Shown here piece after piece: positions 45,000 to 53,700 of a DNA stretch of 64,000 nucleotides (within the stretch, counting starts at the first letter, position 1; every line of letters begins with the position of its first letter). The DNA lies in the NCBI GenBank assembly GCA_019634975.1, contig JAHCAI010000005.1, positions 49,719 through 113,718 of the forward strand, in the 5' to 3' direction. Source of the stretch: Burkholderiales bacterium. Its GTDB lineage: Bacteria; Pseudomonadota; Gammaproteobacteria; Burkholderiales; SG8-41. The notes beneath the pieces were generated by a model. The model saw only the letters and a program-made list of their open reading frames with translations, had not been told where the DNA came from and did no database searches. The position numbers and the translations under genes are program-made.

Positions 45000-45303
45000 C
45001 GTCCCTCTCCACCGGGATGGCCTGCAGAACCTCGCGTGCGTGTGCCTGGAAAGCGCGGTAGCCGGGTTCCCAGGCGCCGTCCCGCGGCGCGGTCACCGCG
45101 AGCTGCTGCAACAGCGCCCGCAGTGCTGCCAGCTCGGACTGTGCCCGGGACCATGCCGCAAGAACGCGGTCGTAATCAGCCGCATGGACGAACTCAGCCC
45201 TGCGGTCCTGGCACACACCGATGCAGGGCTGCGCACCTTCAATGCGTCCGCAACCGATACATTGCCACGCGGCAAAACGCTCGGCCTCGGCCACCGCCGG
45301 CAT
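44986..45303 (-). CDS. Small Cys-rich protein downstream of nnrS
   Basis: A 105-residue soluble protein. The start at 45303 has GGAAGG 10 bp upstream; an in-frame ATG at 45345 would overlap nnrS. A Cys cluster near the N-terminus (Cys15-x2-Cys18, Cys27-x3-Cys31, as CIGCG and CIGVC) could bind zinc or an iron-sulfur cluster. The rest is helical. No named family is recognised. Its 3' end overlaps the next gene by 14 bp. Confidence 0.6.
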   Translation of the reverse strand: MPAVAEAERFAAWQCIGCGRIEGAQPCIGVCQDRRAEFVHAADYDRVLAAWSRAQSELAALRALLQQLAVTAPRDGAWEPGYRAFQAHAREVLQAIPVERDDAPA

Positions 45304-45328
45304 AATCTGCCGGCCTTCCGCGGACTGT

Positions 45329-46477
45329 TTAGCCCGGTTTGCCATCCAGGCGCGGCCGGCTGAGTATCGGCCAGTAGCGGACGGCATAAATGCCGAACGC
45401 GGCGGCCCACAACAGGCCTGAAATCTGGATGCCCGCCAGGTATGCCGCCGGAAATACCATCGGAACGAATACGCGCACCAGCGCCGCGACCTGGATCAGC
45501 AGGAAACAGCACAGTTCGAAGCCGTCTGCACGCAGCGGCCGCGCCGTGTGGCCGCGTGCGGTGCGCGTCATCATGCCGAGTGTCAGCCCGCCGATCGCGC
45601 CCACGGTCAACGCATGAAAGGCATGGGTTTCAGCCACCCATCCGGCCGCGGCCAGCACGCGCAGGCCGAGATAGACGACGATCCAGGCATAACCCGCGTG
45701 CAGGATCCAGACCAGCGGCGTAGACAGGGTCCGCCAGGACCGCCACAGCAGCAGGCGCAGGCCATGCGCGAGGGTCGCGACCAGAGCCACGGCGGCGATT
45801 ACCGCGGTGCCGGGCTGCAGCAGGTCGGCGACAAACAGCACCAGCACCGAGCCCAGCGCCAGCCGCTCGAGCCAGAGCTGGCGCGTCGCGCCGGCGCCGG
45901 GCACACCGTTGTTGGTGAACATCGGGATCACCCGTCCGCCGATGACAGTCATGATGAACAGCATCACGTCCAGCCCCAGCACCAGCCCGGCTCGCGGCGG
46001 CAGCGACACCACGCCCAGCATTGCGAGGTGCAGCGTGGCCACCAGACCGGCCATCAGCAGCAGCAGGCCTACGAAAAAGTAGTTGCGGGCATTGCCTGCG
46101 CGCCACAGCGGCAGCGCAATCGCGACAGCAAGTGCCGCCGGAAACGCCGCATTGACGGCTGCAGCCAGCCCGCCCAAAGGCGTCAGCACCAGCACGCGGC
46201 CCGCGACCCAGAGTGCGGCCAGCGCCATCAGCGGAACACCGGTCGGCGTCGGCTCGCCGGTCCAGGCCCGCACGGCCGTCAGCAGAAAACCGGCGACCAC
46301 CGCCAGCGTGTAACCGAACAGCATCTCGTGTCCGTGCCAGAGGGGTCCCTGCAGATAGGCGTTATCCAGCAGTCCCGACAGCTGCGCGACCCACAGCAGC
46401 AACGAGACAACGCTGAATACGCTGGCCAGCAGGTAGAACGGCCGGAACCCGAGGTTCCAGAGCGCAAAATGGCCCAT
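45329..46477 (-). CDS. nnrS: NnrS family haem-copper membrane protein
   Basis: A 382-residue protein with about twelve helices. Family marks include NLGFRPFYLLAS at the N-terminus, WHGHEMLFGYTLAVVAGFLLTAV, GGRVIPMFTNNG and HAFHALTVGAIGGLTLGMMTRTARGHTARPL. NnrS proteins protect against nitrosative stress produced in nitrate/nitrite respiration and contain haem and copper. The ATG at 46477 follows GAGGGG; a TTG four codons earlier is less likely. It lies downstream of narGHJI in the same direction. Confidence 0.9.
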   Translation of the reverse strand: MGHFALWNLGFRPFYLLASVFSVVSLLLWVAQLSGLLDNAYLQGPLWHGHEMLFGYTLAVVAGFLLTAVRAWTGEPTPTGVPLMALAALWVAGRVLVLTPLGGLAAAVNAAFPAALAVAIALPLWRAGNARNYFFVGLLLLMAGLVATLHLAMLGVVSLPPRAGLVLGLDVMLFIMTVIGGRVIPMFTNNGVPGAGATRQLWLERLALGSVLVLFVADLLQPGTAVIAAVALVATLAHGLRLLLWRSWRTLSTPLVWILHAGYAWIVVYLGLRVLAAAGWVAETHAFHALTVGAIGGLTLGMMTRTARGHTARPLRADGFELCCFLLIQVAALVRVFVPMVFPAAYLAGIQISGLLWAAAFGIYAVRYWPILSRPRLDGKPG

Positions 46478-46485
46478 CGCACCCC

Positions 46486-46926
46486 TCAATCCAGCAACAG
46501 CGGACGACCCTGCCGGTCAAAGGGCAGGAACGATGCAAGGGCGCCCGCCTTGATCGCCTCGATCATCCGGTCCAGCGCACGGCCCGCATCGGCAGTGCCG
46601 GGCGCACGGCCGTTCCTCCCCGACAGCGCCGCGACGAACACCACCGACCAGTCGCGGCCGAACTGGCGCGACTCCTCCGCCAGCGCGGCAAACCCGGACA
46701 GCTCCTCTGGCGTCTTGTCCACGCTCATCAGGGGCACCAGCGCCCCGCCCTCGCCTTGCTGAAAACGCGCGCGCTGCTCCGGTGTGCAGTCTTCCGGCAG
46801 TTCCGCGCCGGCGAACACGAACAGCAGGCGCTGCGGGTCAGGCTGCATCCGTGCAGCCCGCAGCAAGTCGTCGAAACTCGCGATGCCCATGTCCGCTTCC
46901 GCGGCACCCTCCGTGCGCGCCATCAT
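46486..46926 (-). CDS. Conserved hypothetical protein between the parvulin gene and nnrS
   Basis: A 146-residue soluble protein with LLFVFAGAELPEDCTPEQRARFQQGEGGALVPLM and a central SVVFVAALSG. Homologues next to betaproteobacterial nar operons are sometimes labelled ribonucleotide-reductase-like, which I would not trust. Function unknown. It overlaps the parvulin stop by 4 bp, so it is coupled to the nar transcript. Confidence 0.7.
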   Translation of the reverse strand: MMARTEGAAEADMGIASFDDLLRAARMQPDPQRLLFVFAGAELPEDCTPEQRARFQQGEGGALVPLMSVDKTPEELSGFAALAEESRQFGRDWSVVFVAALSGRNGRAPGTADAGRALDRMIEAIKAGALASFLPFDRQGRPLLLD

Positions 46927-47711
46927 TGCACCAGCGGCGTGTCGGCCGCATCCAGATCAATGCCGCGGATGTCGGCCTGGCCTGCCAGCAGCGACAGGTA
47001 CTGCCGCAATGCCGTCACGAAAGTCTGCTGGCGCAGGCTGTTGTCCACCGCGCCGCGCACGGCCTCGAAGGACTGCGCCTGGCCCGGCTCGCGGGCCAGC
47101 ACCTCGACCACATGCAGGCCGAAGCGGCTGTGCACCAGCCGCGGCAGCACGCCCACTTCGCTGCGTCCGAACAGTTCCCGCGCAAACTCGGGCGCGCAGT
47201 CTTCGGCGTTCAGCCAGCCGAGATCGCCGCCGTTGGCGGCACTGGGACAGTTGGACAACTCGCGGGCGGCGCTGGCAAACACGCCGGCCGACTTGCCGTC
47301 GTGGCAACGCACGTCGAGCAGCGCGATCTCCGCGCGCCGGCGCAGCGCCGGCAGATCCATGCCCGCGGTGACCGCAAACAGGATATGCCGGGCATGAACC
47401 CGTTCGCCGGTCTGGTAACTGCCGGCATGGGCGGCATGGTGGCGGCGGCAATCGGCTTCCGAAGGCTCGGGCACCGCGACTTCCCGGTCCAGCAGCTTCT
47501 GTATCGCATCCGCAGCGGCTTCGCTGATGACGCCATCAGCGGGTGCCTCGTCTTCAGCGCCCAGCAGACCGGTAGCCTGCGCCGCCTGCCGCAGCAGTTC
47601 GGTGCAGGCCCGCTGGCGCAACTCTTCCGCGGAAAGTGCCTCTCCCGGCGCATGGATGGCGCGGCCGTTGACGCTGGCCGCTTCGGTTTCGGTCGGTGTT
47701 CCGGCAATCAT
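46923..47711 (-). CDS. Parvulin-type peptidyl-prolyl isomerase of the nar cluster
   Basis: A 262-residue NifM-like protein with no signal peptide. The C-terminal half is a rotamase/parvulin domain (VHARHILFAV, NGGDLGWLNAEDCAPEFARELF, SRFGLHVVEVL). Parvulin genes commonly follow narI in betaproteobacteria and may help fold or mature the nitrate reductase; that role is inferred. It begins 12 bp after narI. Confidence 0.85.
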   Translation of the reverse strand: MIAGTPTETEAASVNGRAIHAPGEALSAEELRQRACTELLRQAAQATGLLGAEDEAPADGVISEAAADAIQKLLDREVAVPEPSEADCRRHHAAHAGSYQTGERVHARHILFAVTAGMDLPALRRRAEIALLDVRCHDGKSAGVFASAARELSNCPSAANGGDLGWLNAEDCAPEFARELFGRSEVGVLPRLVHSRFGLHVVEVLAREPGQAQSFEAVRGAVDNSLRQQTFVTALRQYLSLLAGQADIRGIDLDAADTPLVQ

Positions 47712-47723
47712 CTTCGTCTCCGC

Positions 47724-48458
47724 TCAGGGTTGTCTCGGCTGGTCATGGCCCGCCGGCAGATTGAGCCGGCGGCTGCGCACCAGTTGCTTCGGCCGCAGCA
47801 GGTAGAACACGGTGGCAAAGCCGCTCCACACGTGAACCAGCCGGCTGAACGGAAACAGCAGGAATATGGTCATCCCCAACACCAGGTGCACCTTGTACGG
47901 CCAGTCCAGCGCGACCAGGCCTTCGGCGGCGCCGACGCGGAAGGTGAACACCCGCTGCGCCCAGTCCGACAGCACCAGCATCACGCTGCCATCGGAATGC
48001 GACAGCGAATACGGCAGCGTGATCATGCCCAGCACCAGCTGCACCCAGAGAATGATCAGGATGGCGAGGTCCGTGCGGTGGCTGGTCAGGCGGATGCGCG
48101 GATCGAAGATGCGGCGGTGGATCAGCAGCGTCAGACCGATGAAACAGATGAATCCCGCAATGCCGCCGGCAACGATGGCCACCAGCTGCTTCTGCGCCGG
48201 CGTGATGAAGGGCTCGTAGATCCAGTGCGGCGTCAGCAGCCCGAAAAAATGCCCGAAGAACAGGAACAGGATGCCGACATGGAACAGGTTGCTGCCCCAG
48301 CGCAGCGTTCCCGTGCGCAGCATCTGCGACGAGTCGCTTTTCCAGGTGTACTGGTCGCGGTCGTAACGCGCGAGGCTGCCCATCAGGAACACCGCCATGC
48401 AGATGTACGGATAGGCGCTGAAAAAAAACAGGTGCAGGTAGGTTTCGAAGGTTGTCAT
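47724..48458 (-). CDS. narI: Respiratory nitrate reductase gamma subunit
   Basis: A 244-residue dihaem cytochrome b with five helices that oxidises quinol and passes electrons to NarH. Conserved His-bearing helices are visible (NLFHVGILFLFFGHFFG near the N-terminus; YKVHLVLGMTIFLLFPFSRLVHVWS near the C-terminus). It overlaps the narJ stop by 4 bp. Confidence 0.95.
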   Translation of the reverse strand: MTTFETYLHLFFFSAYPYICMAVFLMGSLARYDRDQYTWKSDSSQMLRTGTLRWGSNLFHVGILFLFFGHFFGLLTPHWIYEPFITPAQKQLVAIVAGGIAGFICFIGLTLLIHRRIFDPRIRLTSHRTDLAILIILWVQLVLGMITLPYSLSHSDGSVMLVLSDWAQRVFTFRVGAAEGLVALDWPYKVHLVLGMTIFLLFPFSRLVHVWSGFATVFYLLRPKQLVRSRRLNLPAGHDQPRQP

Positions 48459-49147
48459 GCTGCGGCTCCCGTTTCCGGTTTGCGTCGTACCAGGTGGATG
48501 GGCTGCACGCGGTCCGGCCGCGCCTGCCCTTTCACGGAGCAGCCGTCAAAGGCCGGCGGCTCGGTCCAGCTTTCGTCGAGCGGCGGCTCGGCTGCCGGTG
48601 CGGCCGCTGTCGGCTTCTCGCCGGCAATCTCGAGCAGCGCGGCGGCCACCTCGGCATACCGTGTCCCGCGCTGCGCCAGCGCCGCGTGCAGCGCATCCAG
48701 GATGTGCGTCATCTCGCCGAGGAAGGCGCGCGCCTCACGGGGCGGCTGCGTCGATGCGAATTCGAGCACTGCCGGCAGGTAGTCCGGCAACTCGCCCGGC
48801 TCAAGAAACAGTCCCGCCTGCTCATAGGTTCGCGCAAGGTCGATCATTGCCGGTCCGCGATCACGCGAATCGCCATGCACATGCTCGAAGAGGTGCAGCG
48901 AGGTCGCGCGCCCGCAATCGAAGATCTGCACATATTCCGCCTCGGCCTCCAGCGGGTCAGCCAGCATCAGCGAATTGATCAGCCCCCCGAGCCCGGCCAG
49001 CCGCGGCGCAGGCACCGCGGCCTCCCCGCGCAGCGCGGCGTGCATTTCCGGCAGTTGCGCCCTCAGCCTGGCATCCGGGTAGCCCAGCAGCGCGGACAGC
49101 ACGCGCAGCGTACGGGAGGCGGCGGGTGCCCTGTTCAGGATGGCCAT
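48455..49147 (-). CDS. narJ: Nitrate reductase molybdenum cofactor assembly chaperone
   Basis: A 230-residue helical chaperone that binds apo-NarG and aids cofactor insertion. LRVLSALLGYPDARL at the start, then EAEYVQIFDCGRATSLHLFEHVHGDSRDRGPAM and GELPDYLPAVLEF are NarJ hallmarks. The ATG at 49147 follows CTGGAGGTCTG; the much longer open frame upstream shadows narH. Its start lies 3 bp after the narH stop. Confidence 0.93.
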   Translation of the reverse strand: MAILNRAPAASRTLRVLSALLGYPDARLRAQLPEMHAALRGEAAVPAPRLAGLGGLINSLMLADPLEAEAEYVQIFDCGRATSLHLFEHVHGDSRDRGPAMIDLARTYEQAGLFLEPGELPDYLPAVLEFASTQPPREARAFLGEMTHILDALHAALAQRGTRYAEVAAALLEIAGEKPTAAAPAAEPPLDESWTEPPAFDGCSVKGQARPDRVQPIHLVRRKPETGAAA

Positions 49148-49149
49148 GG

Positions 49150-50673
49150 TCAGACCTCCAGCTTCACGGGAATGGTGCGTTTCTTCTCGCTGCCGAACAG
49201 GCTCGTTTCGGTGGTGCCTTCCGAGCAGCCGTTGCCGAAGGAGAAGCCACAGCTGCCGCGGACATTGAAGGCGTTCTCGGCATACTCGCGGTGGGTGCTC
49301 GGGATCACGAAGCGGTCCTCGTAGTTGGCAATGGCCATGATTCGGTACATGTCCTCGACCGTCTCCACGGACAGGCCGACCTGCTGCAGCACGGCCTCGT
49401 TGCGCCTGCCCTCGACATGCTTGTCGCGCTGGTAGGCGCGCATCGCCAGCATGCGCTGCAGCGCGCGCTCCACCGGCTGCGTGTCGCCGGCGGTCAGCAG
49501 GTTGGCGAGGTACTTCACCGGGATGCGCAGCTGGCTGACGTCGGGGATGCCGCCACTGATGCCGAGGTGACCGGCATTGGCGGCAGCACTGATCGGCGAC
49601 AGCGGCGGCACGTACCAGACCATCGGCAATGTCCGGTATTCGGGGTGCAGCGGCAGCGCGACCTTCCACTCCACCGCCATCTTGTAGACCGGGCTGTTAC
49701 GTGCGGCCTCCAGCCAGTTGTCGGGAATGCCGTCGGCGCGCGCCTGGGCGATGACCTGCGGGTCGTTGGGATCGAGGAAAATGCCGAGCTGCGCCTGGTA
49801 GAGGTCGCGGTCATGCTCGGTCGATGCCGCCTCGGCAATGCGGTCGGCGTCATACAGCAGCACGCCGAGGTAGCGGATGCGACCGACGCAGGTCTCCGAA
49901 CACACCGTCGGCTGGCCGGCCTCGATGCGCGGGTAGCAGAAGATGCACTTCTCGGCCTTGCCGCTTTTCCAGTTGTAGTAGATCTTCTTGTACGGGCAGC
50001 CGCTGACGCACATCCGCCAGCCGCGGCACTTGTCCTGGTCGATCAGCACGATGCCGTCCTCCTCGCGCTTGTAGATCGAACCCGAGGGGCAGGACGCGAC
50101 GCAGGCCGGGTTGAGGCAGTGCTCGCACAGCCGCGGCAGGTACATCATGAAAGTGTTCTCGAACTCGCCGTACATCTGCTTCTGGATGTCGTCGAAGTTC
50201 CTGTCGGCACTGCGCTTCTCGAACTCGCCGCCGAGGATTTCCTCCCAGTTCGGCCCCCAGACAATCTTGTCCATCTGCATGCCGGTGATCAGGCTGCGCG
50301 GCCGCGCGGTAGGGCTCGCCTTCATTTCCGGCGCGTTCTGCAGGTGCGCGTAGTCAAAGGTGAAAGGCTCGTAGTAGTCGTCAATTTCCGGCAGGTTCGG
50401 ATTGGCGAAAATCTTCATCAGCAGCTTCCACTTGCCGCCCTGCCGCGGCTCTATGCTGCCGTCGGCGCGGCGCACCCAGCCGCCGTTCCACTTGTCCTGA
50501 TTCTCCCATTCCTTGGGGTAACCGATGCCGGGCTTGGTCTCGACGTTGTTGAACCAGGCGTATTCCATGCCGGGACGGCTGGTCCAGACATTTTTGCAGG
50601 TGACGGAACAAGTGTGGCAGCCGATGCACTTATCGAGGTTGAGCACCATGCCGATCTGGGCGCGGATTTTCAT
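49150..50673 (-). CDS. narH: Respiratory nitrate reductase beta subunit
   Basis: A 507-residue iron-sulfur subunit linking NarI to NarG. It begins MKIRAQIGMVLNLDKCIGCHTCSVTCKNVW and carries four Cys groups, one with Trp in place of a Cys (CRGWRMCVSGCP), which gives the known 3Fe-4S cluster. The ATG at 50673 follows AGGAGG; the frame extends 28 codons upstream only because the spacer repeat is read through. It is cytoplasmic, bound to NarG. Confidence 0.96.
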   Translation of the reverse strand: MKIRAQIGMVLNLDKCIGCHTCSVTCKNVWTSRPGMEYAWFNNVETKPGIGYPKEWENQDKWNGGWVRRADGSIEPRQGGKWKLLMKIFANPNLPEIDDYYEPFTFDYAHLQNAPEMKASPTARPRSLITGMQMDKIVWGPNWEEILGGEFEKRSADRNFDDIQKQMYGEFENTFMMYLPRLCEHCLNPACVASCPSGSIYKREEDGIVLIDQDKCRGWRMCVSGCPYKKIYYNWKSGKAEKCIFCYPRIEAGQPTVCSETCVGRIRYLGVLLYDADRIAEAASTEHDRDLYQAQLGIFLDPNDPQVIAQARADGIPDNWLEAARNSPVYKMAVEWKVALPLHPEYRTLPMVWYVPPLSPISAAANAGHLGISGGIPDVSQLRIPVKYLANLLTAGDTQPVERALQRMLAMRAYQRDKHVEGRRNEAVLQQVGLSVETVEDMYRIMAIANYEDRFVIPSTHREYAENAFNVRGSCGFSFGNGCSEGTTETSLFGSEKKRTIPVKLEV

Positions 50674-50753
50674 ACGGCCTCCTGAAGGGCCGCCCCGAAG
50701 GGGGCCGTCGCCCCCCTCGGGGGGCAGCGAACGAATGTGAGCGTGGGGGTCGT
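50674..50753 (-). repeat. GC-rich hairpin (REP-like) spacer between narG and narH
   Basis: An 80-bp spacer in an otherwise tight operon. GGGGGC (50700-50705) pairs with GCCCCC (50710-50715), and alternatively CCCCCC (50711-50716) with GGGGGG (50719-50724), so two hairpins compete for the C-run. Such GC-rich palindromes resemble intercistronic REP/BIME units and may stabilise upstream mRNA or change narG to narH stoichiometry. Confidence 0.55.
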
Positions 50754-53700
50754 TCATACTGATTCTCCTTGGGCCTGGACAGCGGCAACACGCTCCGCGC
50801 CGACCGGTGTATCCAGCCAGTCAATCCTGTTCATCTTGCGCACGACAACGAACTCGTCGCGGTTGGTGCCGATGGTCCCGTAATAGTTGAACCCGTAGCT
50901 GAACTGGGCGTAGCCACCGATCATGTGCGTGGGTTTCAACACGATCCGGGTCACCGAGTTGTGGATGCCGCCGCGCACGCCGGTGATCTCGGAGCCCGGA
51001 GTGTTCACGATCTTCTCCTGCGCGTGGTACATCATCACCATGCCCGGGTTGACGCGCTGGCTGACCACCGCCCGCGCCGCGATCGCGCCGTTGATGTTGA
51101 ACAGCTCGACCCAGTCGTTGTCGGCGATGCCGGCGCGCTTCGCGTCATCCTCCGACAGCCAGACGATCGGTCCGCCGCGCGACAGCGTCAGCATCATCAG
51201 GTTGTCGGTGTAGGTCGAATGGATGCCCCACTTCTGGTGCGGCGTGATGAAGTTGAGCAGGATCTCCGGATTTCCGTTGCTGCGGATGCCGTGGATGCCG
51301 GCAGTGGTCTTCAGATCCACCGGCGGCCGGTAACTCGACAGGTTCTCGCCGAATGCGGTGATCCACGGGTGATCAAGATAGAACTGCTGACGGCCGGTCA
51401 GCGTGCGCCAGGGGATCAGCTCATGCACGTTGGTGTAACCGGCGTTGTAGGACACCGTCTCGCTCTCGATGCCGCTCCAGGTCGGCGAGGAGATGATCTT
51501 GCGCGGCTGCGCCTGGATGTCGCGGAAGCGGATCTTCTCGTCCTCGCGATGGAGGGCGAGGTGGGTATGGTCGCGGCCGGTGGCCTTGCCCAGCGCCTGC
51601 CAGGCCTTGACCGCGACGTGGCCGTTGGTTTCCGGCGCAAGCTGCAGGATCACTTCGCAGGCGTCAATGTCGGTCTCGATCCGCGGCAGCCCCTTCGCCG
51701 GCCCGTCTTCGCGCACGAGGCCGTTGAGTTCGCCGAGCTGGCCGACCTCGGTCTGGGTATTCCAGGCGATGCCCTTGCCGCCGTTGCCGACCTTGGCCAT
51801 CAGCGGCCCCAGCGCGGTGAAGCGTTTGTAGACGTTGGGATAGTCGCGCTCGACCACAGTCATCTGCGGCGCGGTCTTGCCGGGGATCAGCTCGCACTCG
51901 CCGCGCTTCCAGTCCTTGACGTCCAGCGCCTGCCCCAGCTCGGCGGGGCTGTCGTGCATCAGCGGGCTCAGCACGAGCTCCTTTTCGACGCCGAGGTGGC
52001 CGGGGCAGAGTTCGCTGAATTTCTTCGCGAAACCCTTGTAGATCTCCCAGTCCGAACGCGACTGCCAGGCCGGATCCACCGCGGTGGACAGCGGGTGGAT
52101 GAAGGGATGCATGTCGCTGGTGTTGAGGTCGTTCTTCTCATACCAGGTCGCCGTCGGCAACACGATGTCGGAATACAGGCAGGTCGTGCTCATGCGGAAG
52201 TCCAGCGTCACCAGCAGGTCAAGCTTGCCCTCCGGCGCCTGCTCGTGCCAGGCCACTTCCTGCGGCTTCGCGTCCTGCGGACCGAGATCCTTGCCCTGCA
52301 CGCCGTTGCTGGTGCCGAGCAGGTGCTTCAGGAAATACTCGTGCCCCTTGCCGCTGGAGCCGAGCAGGTTGGAGCGCCAGACAAAGAGGTTGCGTGGCCA
52401 GTTCGCCGGATGATCGGGATCGCCGCAGCTCATCTTCAGCGAACCGTCCTTCAGCGCCTTCACCGCGTAATCCTTCGGATCCATGCCCGCGGCCTGCGCG
52501 TCGCGCACCACCTGCAGCGGATTGGTCTGCAGCTGCGGCGCCGAGGGCAGCCAGCCCATGCGTTCGGCGCGGGCGTTGTAGTCGATCATGCTGCCGCCCC
52601 ACTGCTTGCGGTCTGCCAGCGGCGACAACACCTCGTCAAGGCCAAGCTTCTCGTAGCGCCACTGGTCGGTATGCGCGTAGAAGAAGCTGGTGGAGTTCTG
52701 CTGCCGCGGCGGCCGGATCCAGTCCAGCGCGAAGGCCAGCGCGGTCCAGCCGGTCTGAGGCCGCAGCTTTTCCTGGCCGACGTAGTGCGCCCAGCCGCCG
52801 CCGCTTTTGCCGATGCAGCCGCAGAGCATCAGCATGTTGATGACGCCGCGGTAGTTCATGTCGCTGTGGTACCAGTGGTTCATCGCCGCGCCGATGATCA
52901 CCATAGAGCGCCCGCCGGTCTTGTCGGCGTTGTCGGCAAACTGGCGCGCCACGGTGATCACCTGATCGCGCGGCACGCCGGTGATGCGCTCTTGCCAGGC
53001 CGGGGTGTAGGGGACATTGTCATCGTAGTCCTTCGCGCAGTTCTCGCCGGCGATGCCGCGGGCGACGCCGTATTGCGCGACCTGCAGGTCGAACACCGTC
53101 GCCACCAACGCCTCGCCGCCGGCCAGCGCCAGCCGGCGCGCCGGCACGCCGCGCAGCAGCACGTCGCGCTGCGGATTGGCGGTGAAGTGCTCGTGGTCAA
53201 TGCCGCCGAAATAGGGAAAACCGACGGTTGCGGTCTCGACGCCGGAAGCTCCGCCCTCCAGCGCCGACAGCCGCAGCTTCACATCCCCGCCGCGTGCGTC
53301 CTTCGCCTCCAGGTTCCAGCGTCCGGCGTCGGCACGTCCGTCTGGGCCCCAGCGGAAACCGATCGAACCGTGGTGCAGAACGACCTTGCCGTCCTCGCCG
53401 CAGGCCACGGTTTTCCAGTCGGCGTTGTTATCCTGGCCGAGGCGGTCGGCAAAGTCCGAGGCGCGCACATAACGGTCGGGCACCATGACCTTGCTGCCGT
53501 CGGGCAGCGCCTGCTCCTTCAGCATCACCAGCATCGGCAGGTCGGTGAACCTGCGCGCATAGTCGTCGAAATAGGCGCTGCGGCGGTCGAAATAGAACTC
53601 CTTCAGGATCACGTGGCCCATTGCCATCGCCAGTGCGGCGTCGGTGCCCTGCTTCGGATGCAGCCACAGGTCCGAGAGCTTGGCGACTTCCGAGTAGTCC

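Noticed and set aside
50674..50757. A 28-residue N-terminal extension of NarH
   Set aside because: It translates the GC-hairpin spacer into Gly/Pro-rich sequence; the ATG at 50673 has AGGAGG and the normal NarH start.
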